From Alloprevotella sp. (GTDB taxonomy: Bacteria; Bacteroidota; Bacteroidia; Bacteroidales; Bacteroidaceae): a DNA stretch of 64,000 nucleotides. The notes under the pieces were generated by a model that did no database searches, was not told where the DNA came from, and saw nothing but the letters and a program-made list of their open reading frames with translations. Location of the stretch: positions 1 through 64,000 of the forward strand of contig JAFVDF010000009.1 in the NCBI GenBank assembly GCA_017478625.1, read 5' to 3'. Position 1 is the first letter of the stretch. Each line of letters starts with the position of its first letter. The translations under genes were made by a program, and so were the position numbers. Shown here piece after piece: positions 62,867 to 64,000 of the stretch.

Positions 62867-64000
62867 CTATTCGTCCGGGTAGTCAGCGTAGAGAAAGTCG
62901 TTATACGGGTATTTCTGCACATGTAGTTGCTTGACGCGTTGATATAGGAGCTTGCGGAAATCTTCTATATTCGTACGCTCTAAGGCGCTGACAAAAATAC
63001 AATCTTCACCCAGCCGAGACATCCATGTATGTTGCAAATCGGATAGGGAAATATTTTCTCGCGTGGCTGGTGTCAGGTCGTCGGCCTCTTTTTCCGTCCA
63101 AGTATAGGCGTCTATCTTATTAAAGACTAATAGCGTAGGCGTTTCAGCACAGCCCAAATCAGCCAGAGTCTTATTTACCACTTCGATTTGTTCCTCAAAA
63201 TCGGGATGGGAAATATCAACTACATGAATAAGCAGGTCGGCTTCGCGCATTTCATCCAGCGTGCTACGGAAAGAGTCCACCAATTCTGTCGGAATCTTAC
63301 GGATAAAACCCACGGTATCCGTCATAAGAAACGGTAAGTTCTCGATAACAATTTTTCGCACCGTGGTATCAAGCGTGGCAAAGAGCTTGTTCTCTGCAAA
63401 AACCTCTGTCTTGGCCAAGAGATTAAGCCACGTGGATTTTCCCACATTGGTATAGCCAACGAGAGCCGTGCGGATAAGTCGGCCTCGGTTGCCGCGCTGC
63501 GTTCTCTTCTGCTTGTCAATTTCTGCGAGCCTACCTTTGAGCAATGACATACGGTTCAGGATTATACGGCGGTCCATCTCAAGTTGTGTCTCGCCCGGAC
63601 CACGCAGTCCGACACTTCCTTTTCCGCCTCCGCTACCCGAGCCGCCACCTTGGCGCTCCAAGTGAGTCCACATCCTAGTCAAGCGAGGCAACATATACTT
63701 GTATTGTGCCAGTTCGACCTGTGTCTTAGCCGCTGCAGTCTGGGCGCGCATCGCAAAGATATCCAAAATCAGCTGCGTGCGGTCCACAACGCGCACTTCG
63801 AGGGCTTTCTCGATGTTGCGGATTTGCTTGGCAGAAAGCTCGTCGTCGAAAATAACGAGGTCCACCGCTCTGTCGGCGTCCGCTTCAGCATCTATAAACG
63901 CACGAATCTCTTCCAGTTTTCCCTGTCCTACGTAGGTCGTGCTGAGAGGCTGGTCTATGCGTTGCGTAAACTGTCGGACAGTCTCAGCCCCAGCCGTTTC
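62867..64000 (-). CDS. hflX: GTPase HflX (5' end cut by window edge)
   Basis: The frame is open to the right edge and encodes the last 377 residues of HflX. The N-terminal domain piece TTYVGQGKLEEIRAFID and VDLVIFDDELSAKQIRNIEK is followed by the glycine-rich linker GGGSGSGGGKGSVGLRGPGE and the G domain: G1 LVGYTNVGKSTWLN, G3 LMTDTVGFIRKIP, G4 VFNKID. HflX splits stalled 70S ribosomes under stress. The start lies beyond the window, so the internal GTG near 63865 is not the true start. Confidence 0.95.
   Translation of the reverse strand, partial: ETAGAETVRQFTQRIDQPLSTTYVGQGKLEEIRAFIDAEADADRAVDLVIFDDELSAKQIRNIEKALEVRVVDRTQLILDIFAMRAQTAAAKTQVELAQYKYMLPRLTRMWTHLERQGGGSGSGGGKGSVGLRGPGETQLEMDRRIILNRMSLLKGRLAEIDKQKRTQRGNRGRLIRTALVGYTNVGKSTWLNLLAKTEVFAENKLFATLDTTVRKIVIENLPFLMTDTVGFIRKIPTELVDSFRSTLDEMREADLLIHVVDISHPDFEEQIEVVNKTLADLGCAETPTLLVFNKIDAYTWTEKEADDLTPATRENISLSDLQHTWMSRLGEDCIFVSALERTNIEDFRKLLYQRVKQLHVQKYPYNDFLYADYPDE

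Noticed and set aside
63699-63865. HflX start at the internal GTG near 63865
   Set aside because: The frame continues to the window edge with conserved HflX sequence, so the gene is partial, not short.

Overview
The window is a chromosomal segment from a member of the Bacteroidales (Bacteroidota), most likely a Prevotellaceae-type organism. The evidence is the set of phylum-style promoters (TTTG or TTG, about 19-22 bases, TAnnTTTG), type IX secretion components (PorQ and PorW/SprE) together with a subtilase carrying a type IX sorting tail, TonB-dependent receptors, small DUF4890 and five-bladed repeat proteins, and gene contents typical of the order. Species cannot be fixed from the sequence alone. 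Most of the window is ordinary housekeeping DNA of about 45-50% GC with short intergenic gaps.

Layout. 1-2160: a LysR regulator (cut by the left edge) divergent from a FrnE-type DsbA protein and a metallo-beta-lactamase-fold hydrolase. 2200-5340: an AT-rich accessory island of small minus-strand genes separated by copies of a 34-35 bp element with inverted ends, with a structured RNA gene in one interval, an orphan HigA-like antitoxin, two related 100-residue proteins and gene remnants. 5420-7340: gapA and a secreted DUF4890 protein. 7510-9290: a lipoprotein, a candidate structured RNA, a wrecked higBA toxin-antitoxin operon beside a perfect 44 bp palindrome, and the hibernation factor hpf flanked by hairpin clusters. 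9290-12200 (minus): xerC/D-type recombinase, polyprenyl synthase, porQ. 12345-17700 (plus): tonB, cmk, ispH, topA, aroK. 17743-27430: speA, a TonB-dependent receptor, a type IX-secreted subtilase, an AraC-type regulator and a second receptor. 27490-33150: tRNA-Pro, an aldose-epimerase-like protein, mnmA, sufS, sufD and sufC, but no sufB. 33184-39300: porW, a metal ABC permease, a small membrane protein, aroA. 39550-44940: five-repeat secreted protein, HIRAN protein, WYL regulator, DUF3298 lipoprotein, cysE, cysK, mgtC-like gene. 45106-48583: guanine deaminase, membrane protein, lipA, alkD-like gene, FMN reductase. 49279-52715: nhaD, rhomboid protease, endonuclease/phosphatase-fold protein. 52795-56832: cysteine-rich metal-binding repeat protein, asparaginase, siderophore/cobalamin-type binding protein and permease. 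57023-64000: AAA ATPase with an altered P-loop, nifJ, tcdA and hflX (cut by the right edge).

The most interesting part is 2385-5340. Five copies of a short element with GTTTTAA/TTAAAAC ends separate single small genes on one strand. Immediately before the start codons of two of these genes there is a conserved fragment that still encodes, in frame, the last transmembrane helix of a complete neighbouring gene and ends in the same ATGA overlap. This looks like a gene-cassette array in which unrelated small genes were swapped at a fixed junction, comparable in outline to the immunity-gene (rAID) arrays of Bacteroidales, though no recombinase lies in it. Other notable non-coding signals are three TTCACA-S-TGTGAA palindromes spaced exactly 21 bp apart upstream of speA, and a scattered family of CATAATG/CATTATG repeats in several intergenic gaps.
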